Assembly (NCBI GenBank): GCA_030268105.1 | Contig: BSDZ01000079.1 | Span: forward strand, 248,001-312,000 | DNA: 64,000 bases | Origin: Volvox africanus | Lineage: Eukaryota > Chlorophyta > Chlorophyceae > Chlamydomonadales > Volvocaceae | Direction of reading: 5' to 3' | Part shown: piece after piece, positions 22,501-35,733 of the stretch | Layout of the letters: the number at the start of each line of letters is the position of its first letter | Numbering within the stretch: position 1 is the first letter of the stretch | The notes under the pieces: model-generated | Told to the model about the DNA's origin: nothing | The model's input: the letters and a program-made list of their open reading frames with translations, nothing else | Databases searched by the model: none | Translations under genes and position numbers: made by a program

Positions 22501-25500
22501 GATCCCTTCGTGGTAGCCGTTGTCGCTGGTGAAGAGGATGAAGGTGCTGTCCGACAGACCCAGAGAATCCAGCTCACTGACTGAGGGGGCGGATGGGCGG
22601 GTGAAGGAGGAGGCGATAATACGAAATCTATATCATACCCCTATCCCCACCCCACCCACGCCTCACCCACCTAACGCCTCAACCATCTCATCCACAGCCC
22701 GCATGCACCTCAGCCGCAGTCGGTGGATCTCCTCTAAGAAGGTCACATTTGCGGCCGTGAGGGGGTCTAGCGCCCGCAGCCACGCTGGCTTGCCACTGAC
22801 CCACGGGTCATTGAAGCTGGGCGGTCGTGGCAATGCCGCTCCACTCAGCTCCTCCCAGTGTCGGGCCGCTGGAACTGGCGGGTACCAATGCCGAGAAACG
22901 AAGGCGCCGGAGGCGGTAAAACTGACATGTCCAGGAAGGGGCGATTACGGGAGGCGGGAGAGGACAGTATGAGCTTACAAGGAAGGATACAGAGAGGGCG
23001 GGGACAAATTTGGAAAGGTTTAAAGGGTGTGGAAATTTGATAAATGTGGAGTGGGTTTGTTCCATCTCGCCTAGTCTCTAAACCAGAAAGACCCCACCTG
23101 AGCCCCACATTTGGTAGTCTTGTGATCGATACGTTAAGGTATTTTCCGTGTTTTTGCTGGCAGCCTGCAGGAATTCTCTTTTCGTACGCGAAAGTCCATT
23201 CCCGCCTTTTCCAGAACATTGTCGAAAATCCCCACTTCGACACCGGCTGAAGAGGGTTCCCCAGCCTTCCCTTTCCTCCGCAACCAGAAATCAGCTTCGG
23301 AACCTGCATGTCCACCCCCACCCCCGCCTCCCCCTCTATCTCCCTTTCCCGCTTCCACCCACAAGGCAACCTCGCGTACTCGTAATGCATGGAGTGATGC
23401 GGGGCGCGGGGCGCCACTTGCAAGTAGAACGGCTGACCCCCCGGGTTGGCCGCAGCGGAGCGCAGCATCGCCAGCGCCTTGGCCGCCACCACGTCGGTAG
23501 CGTACTGGGCTGTGATGGGGACGGACAGGAGAGAATAGGGAACACGTGGGACGCGGATGAGGAAGACGAATAAACGAGTTATGGTACTGGTGATGAATAA
23601 ATAAGGCCTACGCGTTTGGATGGTGGCTGGCGTCGTCCCCGGTAGGAAATGTGGAAACAATCGGAGCGTAAGCTAAGTAGCCGCCAAGGCCGTGCATACT
23701 CGTAGAAAGAAGAGCGATAGGAACCGTAATGATGTATACTATCGGTGTTGTTGGCGACAGCGAAGCGGTGCTGCGAGAAACGCTGGTAGATGCAAGCAAA
23801 AGGTAATACATGACTGCTTGTGCTGCAGCTGTCATGCACGTGCCCCTCCCGACCCTAACTACTTCAATAAACAACAGGCCTTGACCCGACCAACCTATCA
23901 ACCCAACCCGGGCCAGCGTGAAGCCCGCATGCACGTACCAACCGACCAAAGCACGGTTCCACGTGAACCCACTCACCTGGGGGATAGCAGCGGCGGTACC
24001 GATGCAAGCAAGCAGCAACGGCAATGACGTGCACATGCGAGCGGAAGAGGAAGGGTCAGCGTAAGGAAAAGGGGAGGCGAGTAAAGAAGTTCAAGGTAGT
24101 GAAAACAAAGCAAGGAACTATGCAACCGATAGATCAAGGAAACAGGGCCGCTGAGTTCAGAAGAAAACAAGGAAAAAGTAAAGAAAGAGCCATTAAGTAA
24201 TAAAATGAATTTGGAAGAAGGAACGAAAGGGGACGTATATGATAGGGGACGGAAAATACGACATGGGCATGCAAGGTGGGAAAGAACCGGAAAGGGCGTC
24301 CAAAGGCGCACATTAGGGTGATATAAGACGTAAATGCATTTTGTAATAATGTTGTACCAGCACAGGACACAGATAAAACGCAGAGTCACGGGAAGGTACG
24401 AAGAGACATACATAATTGTCGGGAGCGGGGGACGATGGGGTACGAGTGTGCCTTCATGCAAGGAAGCCGGTGCAGAACCCTTTCCTTAAGTGTAGAGAGA
24501 GTCGTCAGTAGTCGACGTCCAAGTCCAATATCGGTAGGGGGGTTGGCAGGTGGGGGAATAAGGGCATTACGGCTCCGAGACCATTTAAGAATGGCTTCAG
24601 GCAACACCACACTGGATGACAAAGTCGAAACATCGGCGTGTCTAGAGGGAAGAGGGGGACAGAGGATCCGATCGGACAGGATGAGGAAGAGGGTACTGGA
24701 TGAAGGCGCAGGTGCAACACGAAGGAGGGGTTAAGCGAGCGGAGTGAGGAAGAAACCACATCACTCTACGGAATGGGACTTATCAAAGGGGATCCGGGCC
24801 AGGAACTTCAGCCGCTGCCCGTGAGAGGGGATTCCGTGGTGGCCCGAGTGCTTGTCCTTAATTGGTTAGCTGTAGGGTGACAGGACCGATGTGTTCCCCA
24901 TTTGTGTGTGCATATCGGAAGGATTACTGGAACTTGCAAGGTTTTATCAAATTGCTAAACACATGAGTGTTAAGGAAGTACGCGATAAAGCAGTAAATAA
25001 TGTATTTGAAACAAGTTATATAGCTTCTTATACAGATTGGAAGGGCTATGGATAACTCCCCGTGCACAAATTCGCATGGAACGGGGAGTTCCAAAGGAAC
25101 GCGGCAAGCCCTCGCACGGGGATAAAACGTTGCAACTTCCGATTTTCCGCAGCTAGCAATCCGGAAGTTCTCGAATTGTGACATGAATGCGACGGCTGAT
25201 GAGTGATGTCGTATCCACAGAGCCTGTCCAGCGCCACAACACTACATCTGTGCTGCAGTTGTCATATATTAATCTGTATTAATGCTCCTATTCCTTCTGA
25301 GCATGAAATAATAATTGACGCTGCTCAATTTGCCATCTATAGCTCATCCCCCAAGCCATTTCTTCCTCATGTTGTACCACTCCCTGGGGCCCTCCGCTGC
25401 TGGGCTGTGTGACGATGCCACCATGATACCTGGGTGGGCTGATGTTGGATTCTGACCGTGCGATCTTAGGCCATGGCCTTATTTGGGTTTCATTAGGCAA

Positions 25501-27550
25501 AGATCCATGTATAAGCTAGAGGTGACAACTTTCACTTGTAACGGTGGTCTAACTTGCATAGTTGCAAGCCATCTCTAACCATCATCTCTGCTGGGTGGTG
25601 ATGAGGTGGGTGGTTTCGGAGGGAGGGAGCCCATTCACATCCACCGGATCTGTAATCTGTCAACAGCCCATGGGTCACCAGCCTGGTAACCCTAACAGCC
25701 ATCTGGAAGGAGGACGTTTGTATCCCAATGTCCCATTTCCAGCCGGAAGGAAAGCTGCAATATGACGACAAGCTTTCGGGGAGGGGCCCGACCCCTGGCG
25801 GCGTCTTCCGCTTGATCACGCCACTGTCTCCCTATTCCATACCCTTCCCGATCGGACCGACCCACCTACCACTCCACCCACCGGGATACATTCTCGGCTG
25901 GCCCCCGTTGAGACTGAATGCGGGGCTGTAGTACTCGAAGATGAAGGGATGCACAAGCGCGTCAAAGACTGTCCAGCCGGAAGGTGGGGGGTCGTAATTG
26001 CGGATTGTGTAGTCCACTATGAACTTGCCTGAGGTGGGGTCAGAGGCCCCAGTGAAAAGGGACAGGGATGCCGAGGTGGAGGGACAGGAGAGAGGGAGGG
26101 CAACAGATAGCGGGCACAGAGGTTGGGCAACTCGATATGAAAGGGCAGGATGAAGCCAAAGGTGCGCAGCACGTGGGCGAGGAGGGGAAAGAGAGGTGCA
26201 GGGTAGGAGCAGCGAGACGAGGGTAATGAGGGCGGCAGGGAAGGGGCAGAGCAGTGCCCTCGAGGAGGAGACAAAAGTATGAAACCTGGATCTGAAGTCG
26301 CTACGGGGACAGGTGCCCAGGTGAGGAGTGTTAATCACCAGCCACTGGGAAATGAGTAAAATTGAAATTGGCAAACCAGTCTCTGCATGCTCTGCATAAG
26401 CTCAAACCACGAGGGATTTCAGGCATCGCGCGTTCCCAGGCCCTTTTCCTCGAGACCTCTCCGTATCCCGTTAACCTCCCATGCCCTATAACCCCTCGCC
26501 CATAACCCCCCCCCCCACTCACCTGTGTATAGCGTTTTGTACCCCGCTTTCTGCAGCCAGGTGGGGAGCCAGTCGCGATCCAAATCCAGCGCACGGAATT
26601 TTGCATAACCTCCTGTATGTGAGGGAGGGGTTGTGGGTTCGCGGGCCAGGGCCTCGGGCATAACGAATTTGGCTTGTGGAAAAATGGTTTCCGCGGCCAA
26701 ACGGCGAACCCCTTGGGGTGGCAAAAGAATGAATGGAAGAACGAAAGGACAGAACGAACTCACTATGTGGACGGCCCAGAAAGGGGAGGGGTCTGCGGTG
26801 AGAACAGGAAGGTTGCATGGGATGATATTGCCTAGAGTTGAAGGGATGCAGAGCCGCGGAGGGCGGAGGGCTGGCGGGTTTCAGTTGTTGTTTGGTCAAA
26901 TGACAGTCATCCGTCCACCTCCGGGAGACCATTGGGGCGGCCTTTCCTTGTCTCCTGTCTCGCTCATAAATGTAAATCTGTGTTTAAAAAAAGGGTGGTT
27001 ATGAGAAACTCTTTATGCCTGGTTCCGGTGCATAACCTGCATCAAAACCCATGTGTGGAAATTGTCATCTGAAACTTGGACATACCGTGTGGTCCGAGCA
27101 CGTCTGTGAAATTGGTGTTGTGACCCAGCTGGCCGCGGAGGAGGCTGACCCGGGAAGGGCAGCAGATGGGTGTAGTGACGAAATGGTTCGTAAAGGTGAT
27201 ACCTGGTTTGCAGCAACATCGGGATATAACGGGACAAGGAACCGATGTGTGCAGGAACTGAGAGGAAGTTACCAACTTCTAAGGAATCTTGTACAAAATT
27301 TCTGAACATTGCTGGTCGCGTCGTCGTGCACGAAAGTCGCACGTCGCCAAATGATTGATGGTCCGGTTACAATGACTTTACCTCGGTCTCGCAAAAGCCG
27401 TTTCGTCGCCGGCATCGCCAGCTCACCGCTGCTGTCCTGAGTTTCATCTAAATCATCTACAAGGATAACGATAAAGTTTGGACGCCGTGCTCCAGACGCC
27501 GAAACTGTCATGATACCCAGACACAGCATTACATTTAGAAATCTTTTCAT
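19585..27550 (-). CDS. Secreted arylsulfatase, 12-exon gene
   Basis: Hydrolyses sulfate esters, probably outside the cell. Exons inferred from GT-AG sites, phase and family motifs: 27550-27382, 27202-27086, 26612-26523, 26028-25882, 23509-23363, 22868-22671, 22580-22435, 22136-22055, 21376-21324, 20781-20641, 20536-20089, 19773-19585. Exon 1 gives a signal peptide and the metal-site D32/D33 in ILVDDLD. Exon 2 has CCPSR, with C70 the predicted formylglycine. Exon 7 holds the SDNGYH and GKTT active-site motifs. Exons 11-12 carry the C-terminal region typical of fungal and algal arylsulfatases. All junction phases agree except exon 9 to 10, where a micro-exon may be missing or the frame is broken. 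The product would be about 640 residues, near the family's usual length. Confidence 0.85.
21451..21899. repeat. GGGGAA hexanucleotide array in a sulfatase intron
   Basis: About 450 bp of GGGGAA and GGGCAA units within the intron between exons 8 and 9; 21661-21840 is three identical 60-bp lines. The G-rich strand is the template strand of the gene. Many runs of four G can form quadruplexes, and the purine mirror symmetry allows triplex DNA. The Lys-Gly and Pro-Phe ORFs it creates are artefacts. Confidence 0.95.
21907..21937. repeat. TCCA tetranucleotide repeat
   Basis: Eight TCCA-type units directly after the hexanucleotide array in the same intron. Confidence 0.9.
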
Positions 27551-28689
27551 TTTTCCCTTTAAGTTAAGCGATGTGTTTGAAGGAAACTTTTTACGTATCC
27601 TTACTCGATGGAAGAAATATTTTCAAGATTTGCTCATTTCATGCAAAGCATGACGTTGGTTGGCCTGGGGACTTTTGCCGTTATTGAACAAAAGGGCATA
27701 ATATATAACTTTGGGGTTGCAATTTGAAACCTTGCAAGAGGAAGAGTGAGCATCATGCCCGCCCTCTGGTTTGCGCTGACCGTTAATCAGAAAAGAAACA
27801 CTTAATGAGTGTGAAGCCGCGTTATCATATCATAGTGAAAAACGTTACGGCAAATTGCAGCTGCCTTTACTTTTGTCGCACATTGGTCTGGGTACACAAT
27901 CCCCAACTGCCTCAATCTCCAACACATCCAGCCACCCAGGTGGCAACAATTCGGAAGGTGTGTTCATCCCAAACGCCGCTACCCACCAATTGTAATTCTA
28001 AACCATCTACTTTATGACCTGCATATGCAAGACCATGACCTCCTTGCGTTTCTCCCATTCAAGTCCAAGGAACATACATCCGGGGAAGCATGGCCCAGCG
28101 CAAACCGGTTGTGCACGGGGGCTCCTTCTGGACGTCTTCGAGTGTGTCCCCAGTGAAAGCGAGTCTGTCGTTACAAAATTGATAGTTACAGCCCATCCAA
28201 CGATTTTGATGCTCATTCCTTGTTCCTGGCCCATCGTCTAGTCGCCACCTATGCAGAAGGAGCAGTACATCTCAATGCCCAGATGCCTGGACATCATGTC
28301 AAGTGTGAATAGCGGGGCAAAACAGGCAAGGTACGTGGCATGTTCAAAAATAGGATCATATGAGCACCCAAACCCACCGTTATTGCCTTACACCGTGAAT
28401 AACATCGACGGACATCTCTGAGGCCCGCGCACCAAGACTTTGAAAACCGCTCCCCAAACATCACAAGACATGACGGCGAGCCCTCACCCCCACCAGGGGG
28501 AAAGGGACGAGCCAGTCGGACCCAATAAAAAATGGAACATAATGCTATTAATCTACCGATAACGTCCAGGGAGATGTTACCACGCACAATCATCCTATTC
28601 TTGGGAGTTCCTGTCAGCAGACTGATGTCCATAGAGTCCAATCGTCGCGAGGTTTGATATCTGAGTGGGTTCGCAGTGAGGACGGAGGC
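24783..28689 (-). repeat. Segment S, left copy
   Basis: Reverse complement of 40888-44796, and therefore also of the S parts of units 2 and 3. The lengths (3907 and 3909 bp) differ only by the poly-G tract beside exon 3's donor, 11 G here and 13 there. It spans the upstream region of the sulfatase gene, exons 1-4 and part of intron 4. Confidence 0.95.
27551..28689 (-). promoter_or_regulatory. Sulfatase upstream region
   Basis: About 1.1 kb before the sulfatase ATG without a supported gene. The part at 27560-27960 is also conserved in the diverged pseudogene locus (36990-37340), more than expected of random flank, so it probably holds the promoter and 5' UTR. I could not single out a TATA box or operator. 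Confidence 0.4.
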
Positions 28690-29805
28690 AAACGCTATAA
28701 CATCGGATTCGTGCGTTGGCTCGTGCTAGGCGATCCAACTCTGCCTCTTATGCAAACCAAACCCAATGCGTTAGGAATTGTGTATGGGATACACGAGTCT
28801 AACGCGCACCAATGCAAGCTCCAGCGTGCCCAGCTAGATCCCAAGGTGCGTGTTTGGCCTAATGTTTCACTTGGATTAGATTGCCGAAGTTCAAGCTAGT
28901 TACGGCTATAGTATCCGACTGACGTTGTTTGGCGGGGTGAACCATCCTTCACTTTCAGTCCAATCATTATAAAAACAGACACCTTCCACAACGTTTTCCA
29001 ACTCTCCACCCACACCCCATGATCCACAGAGGTCATAGCCCGAGCCCATCCATAGCCCGAGCCCTTACCGAGTCCTGCCTATACCTGAGCTGAGCATAGT
29101 TAGCTCCCTGTTGACACCCTTCCTCCAGGGCCTCCATAAGCGCAGAACTCGTCTCCTAGGCTCCCTAGATATAAAACCACTGGCTCCTCATAGGCTGGGT
29201 GAAACAGAAGCCCTCCTCACTCTTAGCCCCTACATGAGGCCCCCAATTACGGGTATTACCACCCTCTTACCTTCCACACAAGATGTAGAGAGCTTCCACC
29301 GTGTGTCAAACGGTTTTTGGGCCCCCTTCCCTCCGTCTTCGCACCAGCGGACCTCAATCGAACAAATCCTTGAGCGTTACTTAGTTCTCTATTAGAAGGT
29401 TTATAATGGTTTTATAATATCTTTTATGAAAAACAAAATTATTGGTGTGAGTAGAATAATTACTATAACATCATGGGGAACTAGAGTTAAAATTATCCGG
29501 TTCTAAAACGCATTGGTGCGGTAGCCTTTGTCTCACGAATTGGGAGACTTTGCAGCATCGCTTTCAACGGCCTCAACCAGACCGGTAGCACTAGCATACA
29601 ATCCGGTTCTCCTCTGCTATCTTACGCAAGCAAGCCGCCCCCAGCTCAAATGGCGGATTGACAAGAAACAGGGCTGCTGCCTGCCCTTCTGTAGCGAGCC
29701 TCCTAGATTTCTTCATTACGGGTTAGGTGTCCAGTAGGGCGATTAAAAGGTGAACTCGTCTTCAAAACAACCCACTGTCAGCCGCCGTCCCTGAAGACAT
29801 GCTGC
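28690..29805. other. No supported gene
   Basis: Unique left-arm sequence between segment S and a TRIM solo LTR. Only short ORFs without recognisable features. Confidence 0.5.
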
Positions 29806-29810
29806 ATTCC

Positions 29811-29914
29811 TGTTGTATCTCTGTTGTGTCGGCCAACAAAGGCCCGATCGGAAGGATGACCATCTGAGGTCCAGGATCCTCTGACACTGCCCGTAGATAC
29901 CCCAGGATACTACA
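29811..29914 (-). mobile_element. TRIM solo LTR with target duplication ATTCC
   Basis: A 104-bp LTR, TGTAGTATCC...GATACAACA on the minus strand, flanked by ATTCC at 29806-29810 and 29915-29919. It has a few substitutions relative to the copies at 32765 and 59757. Confidence 0.92.
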
Positions 29915-29919
29915 ATTCC

Positions 29920-31507
29920 ACAGGCTCTCACAGCCTGCCGCAGACTCCACTGTAATGCGTTTTCTGTTTTGCTTAGAAAATCCACATACAACAGCCGTCA
30001 AGAGGATGCCACATACACTCGGTGTCATAAAGACCACACAAGCGGCACATATCCCGTGGCCTACATACCTTTGGCCTGCAAATATTAATAAACAATCATT
30101 GATACCCCTGTTAATACCACCTCTGTGCAACGAACCCCAAATCCCTTTCGTTCGTTCGTCCAACACAAAAGGACGGTATTAACGGTCTTGCGCGCATTTC
30201 CTGTGCCGTCACACGGTGAAGGACCAAACACGCAGACACACAGACGCACGCACACGTACACACGCAAGCTAAACCGTCACCCCTACGCACTTCACAATTC
30301 AAGAGTGTAACACAAGCACATCACCATTAGGCTTGATGCGCCAGACAGATCCCATTCATTTGGATTATCTTTTTATTCCGCAGTTCTTCGCGGAGTAAGG
30401 AAGGGTTTTCAGCAGCCTTGCTGCTACATCTGCTGATCCCTCTTTTCCCGCAGTGCATGTATGTGCGCAACCCCAAACCCGAACCCACACAGCGCTGTGT
30501 TGGGGCTAGCCCCAACCACGTACACGTCTGCGAGCCCCTTCTCCAAGTCACACGATAACTCTTCGCATCCCTGCCTTGTTGCACTCGTACTGTTGGGAGC
30601 TCCTCACGCACATGCATCATTGTCCGTGCTTCAAAGACCCAAAATGCTGCCTCACGATCTGCTTTCGATCCTTAACGCACGAGAATAATCATCGCTGGCA
30701 AAACTCTGCTCATGCATCACAGCTTGGCGGCCGCACGAATGGTCCTCCACCACCTCGTCCGCCTCCGCCGCCATTGCCACCAGACGCACCAGGTGGCGAC
30801 CCCATGTCATGCCGCTACCGTTCAACATCGCCGCCGCTCCGTGCCTTACCGCATCGGACGCCGCGGCAACGTGGCCTGCCGCCAGCATCCCCGCCACTGC
30901 ACCGAATATCATGGGCCCAGGGGTTCCGTCGTAGGGGTCGCTGGTGAAGCGACGGCCGTTGAAAGGGTCCGCGAAGGGGGCAGCGGCCGTTGTCCCTGAT
31001 GCCCAGACCAGGCCGGCATTGTGACCCGGGTCACTGCCGCCGCTCGGGTCTGGCGCAACATTGATTCTGGACTTGAGCAGCACAGACGATTCCAATGTCC
31101 ATTCACGATAGGTTCGACCCGCCACCTGGTCGCATGGGAAGAACATCCGGGTTCTTGAACACCGCTTACAGCTCCCCTTGTTGCAGTACGCACCGGCTGA
31201 CCGGCACCAGTATGCCTAAGAACTTAGTTCTCTCGGCCCCTAACCCCCCGGGTTCCGCTACGTCGTGTCATCACCATTCAAAGGAACAAACCTTACGACG
31301 CTCCTGCGGCTATTGACTCCAGCCGCATGTTTCATCCATTTCCTACAAACAAGTTCATCCCTTTCTTTCCCTGTTTCCATGATGCCTCCCCAGCCATTTG
31401 CTTTTTTATCTATTTAATCTATCTAATCTATCAAGTCTATTCTATCTGGTCTAGTCTTTCTAGTCTATTCTCGACCCAGATGGGGCAAATCATCGCCACG
31501 GACTCCA
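29920..31507. other. No confident gene; one possible coding block on the minus strand
   Basis: Around 31130-30800 (minus) a frame follows an AG acceptor and ends at a GTAAGG donor. It reads as a Gly/Ala/Pro-rich segment and could be a further exon of the gene at 31508-32450, but the phase does not fit the simplest model. The remainder shows short ORFs and a CA-rich stretch near 30230-30270 only. Confidence 0.35.
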
Positions 31508-32450
31508 CTAATCTCCCACCAATCTCCTGATCCAGGCAAATCCGGTCCAATTTACATCTATTCGGTGGACCCCAACAGTAGCCGTGAAGACATTATTACC
31601 GTCATGCAACGGAGAGGGTGGCATGAAGTGGTCCATGGGGGCTCCGATGCTTGGAAGCGGCACAAGCGACAGCGCGGGCTGGCCGCAGGTAGGGGTAGTG
31701 GCGCGCAGTTGGGCCCCTTCCGAGTGCAACTGCTGCTGCGCATCCTCGGGAGTGAAGTCGCTCAGGAAGTGAAGGTCGGTGGGCAGCTCCTCGGCGAAAT
31801 GCATCTCGCTGTCTTCCATCTCGAGCATCTCGTTCAACGGATCCAGTGTATGCGCCGCCGCGGTCCCGCCAGCGGTGTTTGCGGTGGCGAGAGCGCCAGT
31901 CCCAGTGAGGCTCCGCGCCAGCAAGGAGGCTGCGCCGGCCGTGCTACTCGGCCCGGAGCGGCGACCGCCATCGGCTGTGGTGGCTGCTGCCGCGGTGGCT
32001 GCTGCCGCCGCCGCCACCGCCGCCGTCGGAGCTGCAGCAGCCAGACCGCCTGTAGTAGGCGTGCAGGGCATTACGTGATCTACACCGAACATGCGGGAAC
32101 AGGTGTGATAAGAATTACGGCGACACACACAGAGGACTTTTCGATAGCAATAGCTTTACTTTGGATAATAAACCAGTCAGTCCTGAGGCGCAGTATGGCA
32201 GGTATTAAGACGGTGAGGGAGGGTACGGGAGGGGGAATGTACGTCAAGTACTGCGACATCCACGGCCCCTCGGCCCCACGGCATCCACGGCCCCAACTAA
32301 CAGCACTCTTGGCCAATGCCTGACCGACAACCGATAACCGACAATCGACTTACCGAACGACAGGAAAAAAGCGCTATCCTCGTCGTCATCGTCATTCAGC
32401 AGGACCCGTAAATCGGGGGCTTCAAAAACCTCATCGTCGTTGCTAATCAT
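31508..32450 (-). CDS. Hypothetical two-exon gene, acidic and alanine-rich protein (212 aa)
   Basis: Not recognised. Exon 1 (32450-32354) starts MISNDDEVFEAPDLRVLLND and continues acidic. It ends at a strong GTAAGT donor. The acceptor ACAG at 32053-32050 opens exon 2 (32049-31508), in matching phase. The two sum to 639 nt, exactly 213 codons. Exon 2 begins with an alanine run coded by GCX triplets, then an acidic patch (EMLEMEDSEMHFAEE) and a Pro/Leu-rich tail. Exon 1 is duplicated in segment T at 60462-60558, where the donor reads GC instead of GT. No domain is visible. The alanine run may be slippage-prone. A missing downstream exon is possible. Confidence 0.45.
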
Positions 32451-33502
32451 GCACGGGACGGGTAGGAAAGAGAAAGAAGAGAACGAAAACGATATGGGGT
32501 AGCCCTAAACCCATAACGGGAGGTTACCGCATGATAGTAGCAGGTCGTGAAGAAGGCAGGGTGTACATATAATTCGGCGTGCGTGGGTGCATTCGGTTTA
32601 AAGTGTTCGTTTGGGTGGACGCATATATGTGTGCGTGGTGGGTACCTGTGTGAACCACCTGCTACTACTCGCTGAATCGCAAGAGACTAAGTGGAACGCA
32701 TCTAGCATCGCGTGAGAGACAGGGGAAAGGACAAGTGAGTGATCCCCACGCTGTTACACGCTTATGTAGTATCCTGGGGTATCTACGGGCAGTGTCAAAG
32801 GATCCTGGACCTTAGATGGTCATCCTTCCGATCGGGCCTTTGTTGGCCGACACAACAGAGATACAACAGCTTATCGCAAATGCTTACATCCATTTCCTTC
32901 ATTGTATTCCTTATTTAGCCCATTATGGATGACACGCGTATCATATAATTCATGCTGTTAACTTCATTTTATAATCAGAATTCCTGCGTGCTAAAGCCCC
33001 AACCGGCCCGACTCTTGATGGGCCTTATCTTGCGCTGCCGTCGTACATGCATGGCAGCCGAGGGTTCCACTGTTCCACTAAAAAGCGCCGCCCTCTTATC
33101 CATCCCGACTTACAGGTCACGAGGGACTTGGTTTGATGGCCCAGCTGCACCTCTGACCCGACCCCCCTTGGCGCCTCCTCCCCGCTGAGCGCCTTCTGAA
33201 GGGGGCGTGGGCATGATGGACATCACAACGTTAAATTGGTGGGGTTGCAGCTTGATATGATGGGCAGTTCAGTTCAGTCGTGGATCTTAGCCGCTTGCTT
33301 AAGAAGATTTGTCATGTCGGGCGTGCTTCCATGTCCGCCCTCAAATATCTCCCTTGTCCGTATTCCTGATATGTGGGTTCAGTCGGTGTTGTGAATCAGT
33401 CGGTGTTGTGTGCCATAGGCCTTACCATAGGCCTCATTGCTCTACATCGTCTATTTGCAGCGGCTTTCCCTGTCCTTCCACCGTGCCCCTAGTCCCCGGT
33501 AG
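32330..33502 (-). repeat. Segment T, left copy
   Basis: Inverted relative to 59123-60560. The main difference is the TRIM: solo LTR here, full element there. It includes exon 1 of the hypothetical gene. Confidence 0.88.
32765..32868 (+). mobile_element. TRIM solo LTR with target duplication GCTTA
   Basis: A 104-bp LTR flanked by GCTTA at 32760-32764 and 32869-32873. The same insertion site, in reverse (TAAGC), holds the full TRIM at 59757-60157, so this one collapsed by LTR-LTR recombination after the duplication. Confidence 0.93.
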
Positions 33503-35733
33503 CGGCGACTCAAATCCTCTCAGCGTCTGAGTGAGGCACGCGTGTCCGAGTAACGAGTAGCGAGTTTCATCTTAATAGCTACACACGCACCTGCACCGCT
33601 GCCGTCCTTTTTAAAGCTCGGCGGTGCCAGGGTAGGCAACATCAACAAATTCTCTTCCTCATCATCCTCCCGCAGACCCCTTATGTGCCCGCCACTGCGA
33701 CCATCGTGTCGCCGCCCCACCGCGCGGGCGATGTCCCCTTCGGTTTCCTCAAAATGCTCATGTGGGTCAGCCCGCCCTTCCTGACGCTCCAGCGGCTCAA
33801 GCAGCTCCAAATCGTCCAGATCTTCGATCTGACCCAGAACGTGAGATGACATCATCATCATATCTGGGGCCGTATTTTCCACCAAAGTAATGGCTTCCAC
33901 CCTGCGGAACCAATGAACACACTGCCGGTGCTGGTGCGGTTGTGGTAAGAGCCATATACAGCCATGCCAGGCGGCCCAAATGCCAGCGTGTCAAGGATGA
34001 CAAATTACAATTCATACACATCGTCCTCCATCTGCCCACTATCTGATTCCACGTCTACTTGCAACCTCACGGCCACTGCCCAAGCCGGCCAGAGGCGCCG
34101 AACTGTTATTTTTCGGCTAGGGGTCCCACAATCAATTCCAGTCCAGGGTGTTGAGGCCGACCCAGATGGAGGTATGGGCGTCCGTGTGCTGAGGGTTTAA
34201 GCCAGCCTGACGGATCGCCTGCTGTAAAGGTGAGCGGCACGTACCTGGCCTTGTCTCGGCCCCGGTGCAGGACCGTTTTGACGACCGCGGCTGCGGATCG
34301 CTCGGGCGCCTTGGCTGCGGTCACCTTCCGGAGCATATCCTGCAGATCCTCTTTTAAAAAGAGATACCGAGTGGTACGGCAGCTATAAGACTCCTAGCGG
34401 AAAAAAGCTGGGGCAATATACGCACGGCAGGCAGGCAACTCTTCCTGCCTTTGTAAATGGAAGGTGGCAGTTGCCTCGCCTATCCGTCTTTTTAAACAAA
34501 TCGCCACAGGTCCCCCTTGAAGACTTAGCTCAAGGTTGTCACGACGTACTACGCTCCCCCTGAGCGGGTCGCATGCTGCAGGTCGGCAGGACGGCGGTAA
34601 TACGGAATGACAAGGTATCTCTTACCGATCTGGGCCAGTCCCGTAGCATCCCCACATCTTTTACATGTACGACCTTCCCTTAACCTACCCAACAGGTACA
34701 GCTGTTGTCGGTTGAACACGATAACCACGCCTCCTGCATCATGGCAAGCCCGCAAAAACTTAGAAAGGCATTAGCATTTTCAACGTCGTTCAGCATGATT
34801 GCCCATGTAGCATGAGCACAGATCAAAATTGTATTGTAGAACCTGCGGGTCCGTTATGGGTTTCCAACAGCAAAGCCAAGTGGCATAATTATGAGCTGTC
34901 TTCATCATAGACAAATCTTGCCCTTTGCGATAAACCAAGCATGGCCTCACCAATCAAAATGCCCTGGAGCCGCAGGGAGTGAGGTACATCTGGTTGCATG
35001 ATGTGCTTGCTGCGGGCAGCAAACAACGAACCGGCAGCAAACGTTCAGCAAGAAACGCTAGTAAGTCCTAACCCATCGCGAAGCGTAGTCCCGCCTACTC
35101 GCTCTATACTGCGTATAGGAGAACCAAAGACCCAGTTGTGCTGACCCACGGGTCAGTGCTCCTTGTGTACCATCGTCCATGTCTCACCATATCAATTCGC
35201 ACATTCTTAATTATGAAGGCATTCTAAGTCAATAAGGAATAGCTCATGTATACTGGGGCAACTCACCAAACATCGGAGACACTTATGCCAAGGATTTTAA
35301 GTTTGCTGAGCTTCTTGCCATGAGCCATCGTCCTGCATGTGCCCGGGTCCCAGTTCCACATGCAAGCCTAAATAACTTCTATGGCTTTTTGACCAAAGCC
35401 GCGGAGCGCGGCGGCGTCTCTGTGAGCGATTGGCGCAGTTTATCTTGCGCAAACGGTAAATACTCTGTCAGACACTTCTTACCAAATAGCACCCAGAGGA
35501 GACTTCCTGCCAAGGAGGTCGTGCGAGTAGAACATGTTTGTCTAAGTCGGTGTCACTCTCCTGGGCAAAATCTCTTAACTGTTTGTCGTCCCGAGGTTCA
35601 CAAAGCTAATGCCAGTCAGGTCAGCCAGTTTCTTCTTCGCCAAGCCGTGCTAACCCCTAAGCCCTCAATAATAGTTGCAAGGCAGAGCGGCTGCCAAAGG
35701 ATGACGGTATGCGGACAGCTTCGCAAGGAGTCA
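33503..35733 (-). repeat. Segment M, left copy
   Basis: 2231 bp, reverse complement of 44794-47024 and its two further tandem copies. Here M is followed directly by T, which appears to be the ancestral order. Confidence 0.94.
33520..33900 (-). CDS. Hypothetical acidic exon, left copy
   Basis: Unrecognised open frame after a CCGCAG acceptor, read VEAITLVENTAPDMMMMSSH and continuing with Glu/Asp/Leu-rich sequence. A GTGCGT donor near its end would trim the tail. Four copies exist in the window (46627, 52677 and 58725 on plus), all open. It may belong to the same transcription unit as the acidic exon in segment T. Function unknown. Confidence 0.35.
   Translation of the reverse strand: MEAITLVENTAPDMMMMSSHVLGQIEDLDDLELLEPLERQEGRADPHEHFEETEGDIARAVGRRHDGRSGGHIRGLREDDEEENLLMLPTLAPPSFKKDGSGAGACVAIKMKLATRYSDTRASLRR

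Noticed and set aside
35140..35160. Near-palindrome TGACCCACGGGTCA as an operator
   Set aside because: Short, central two bases break the symmetry, and no neighbouring regulator or promoter supports it.
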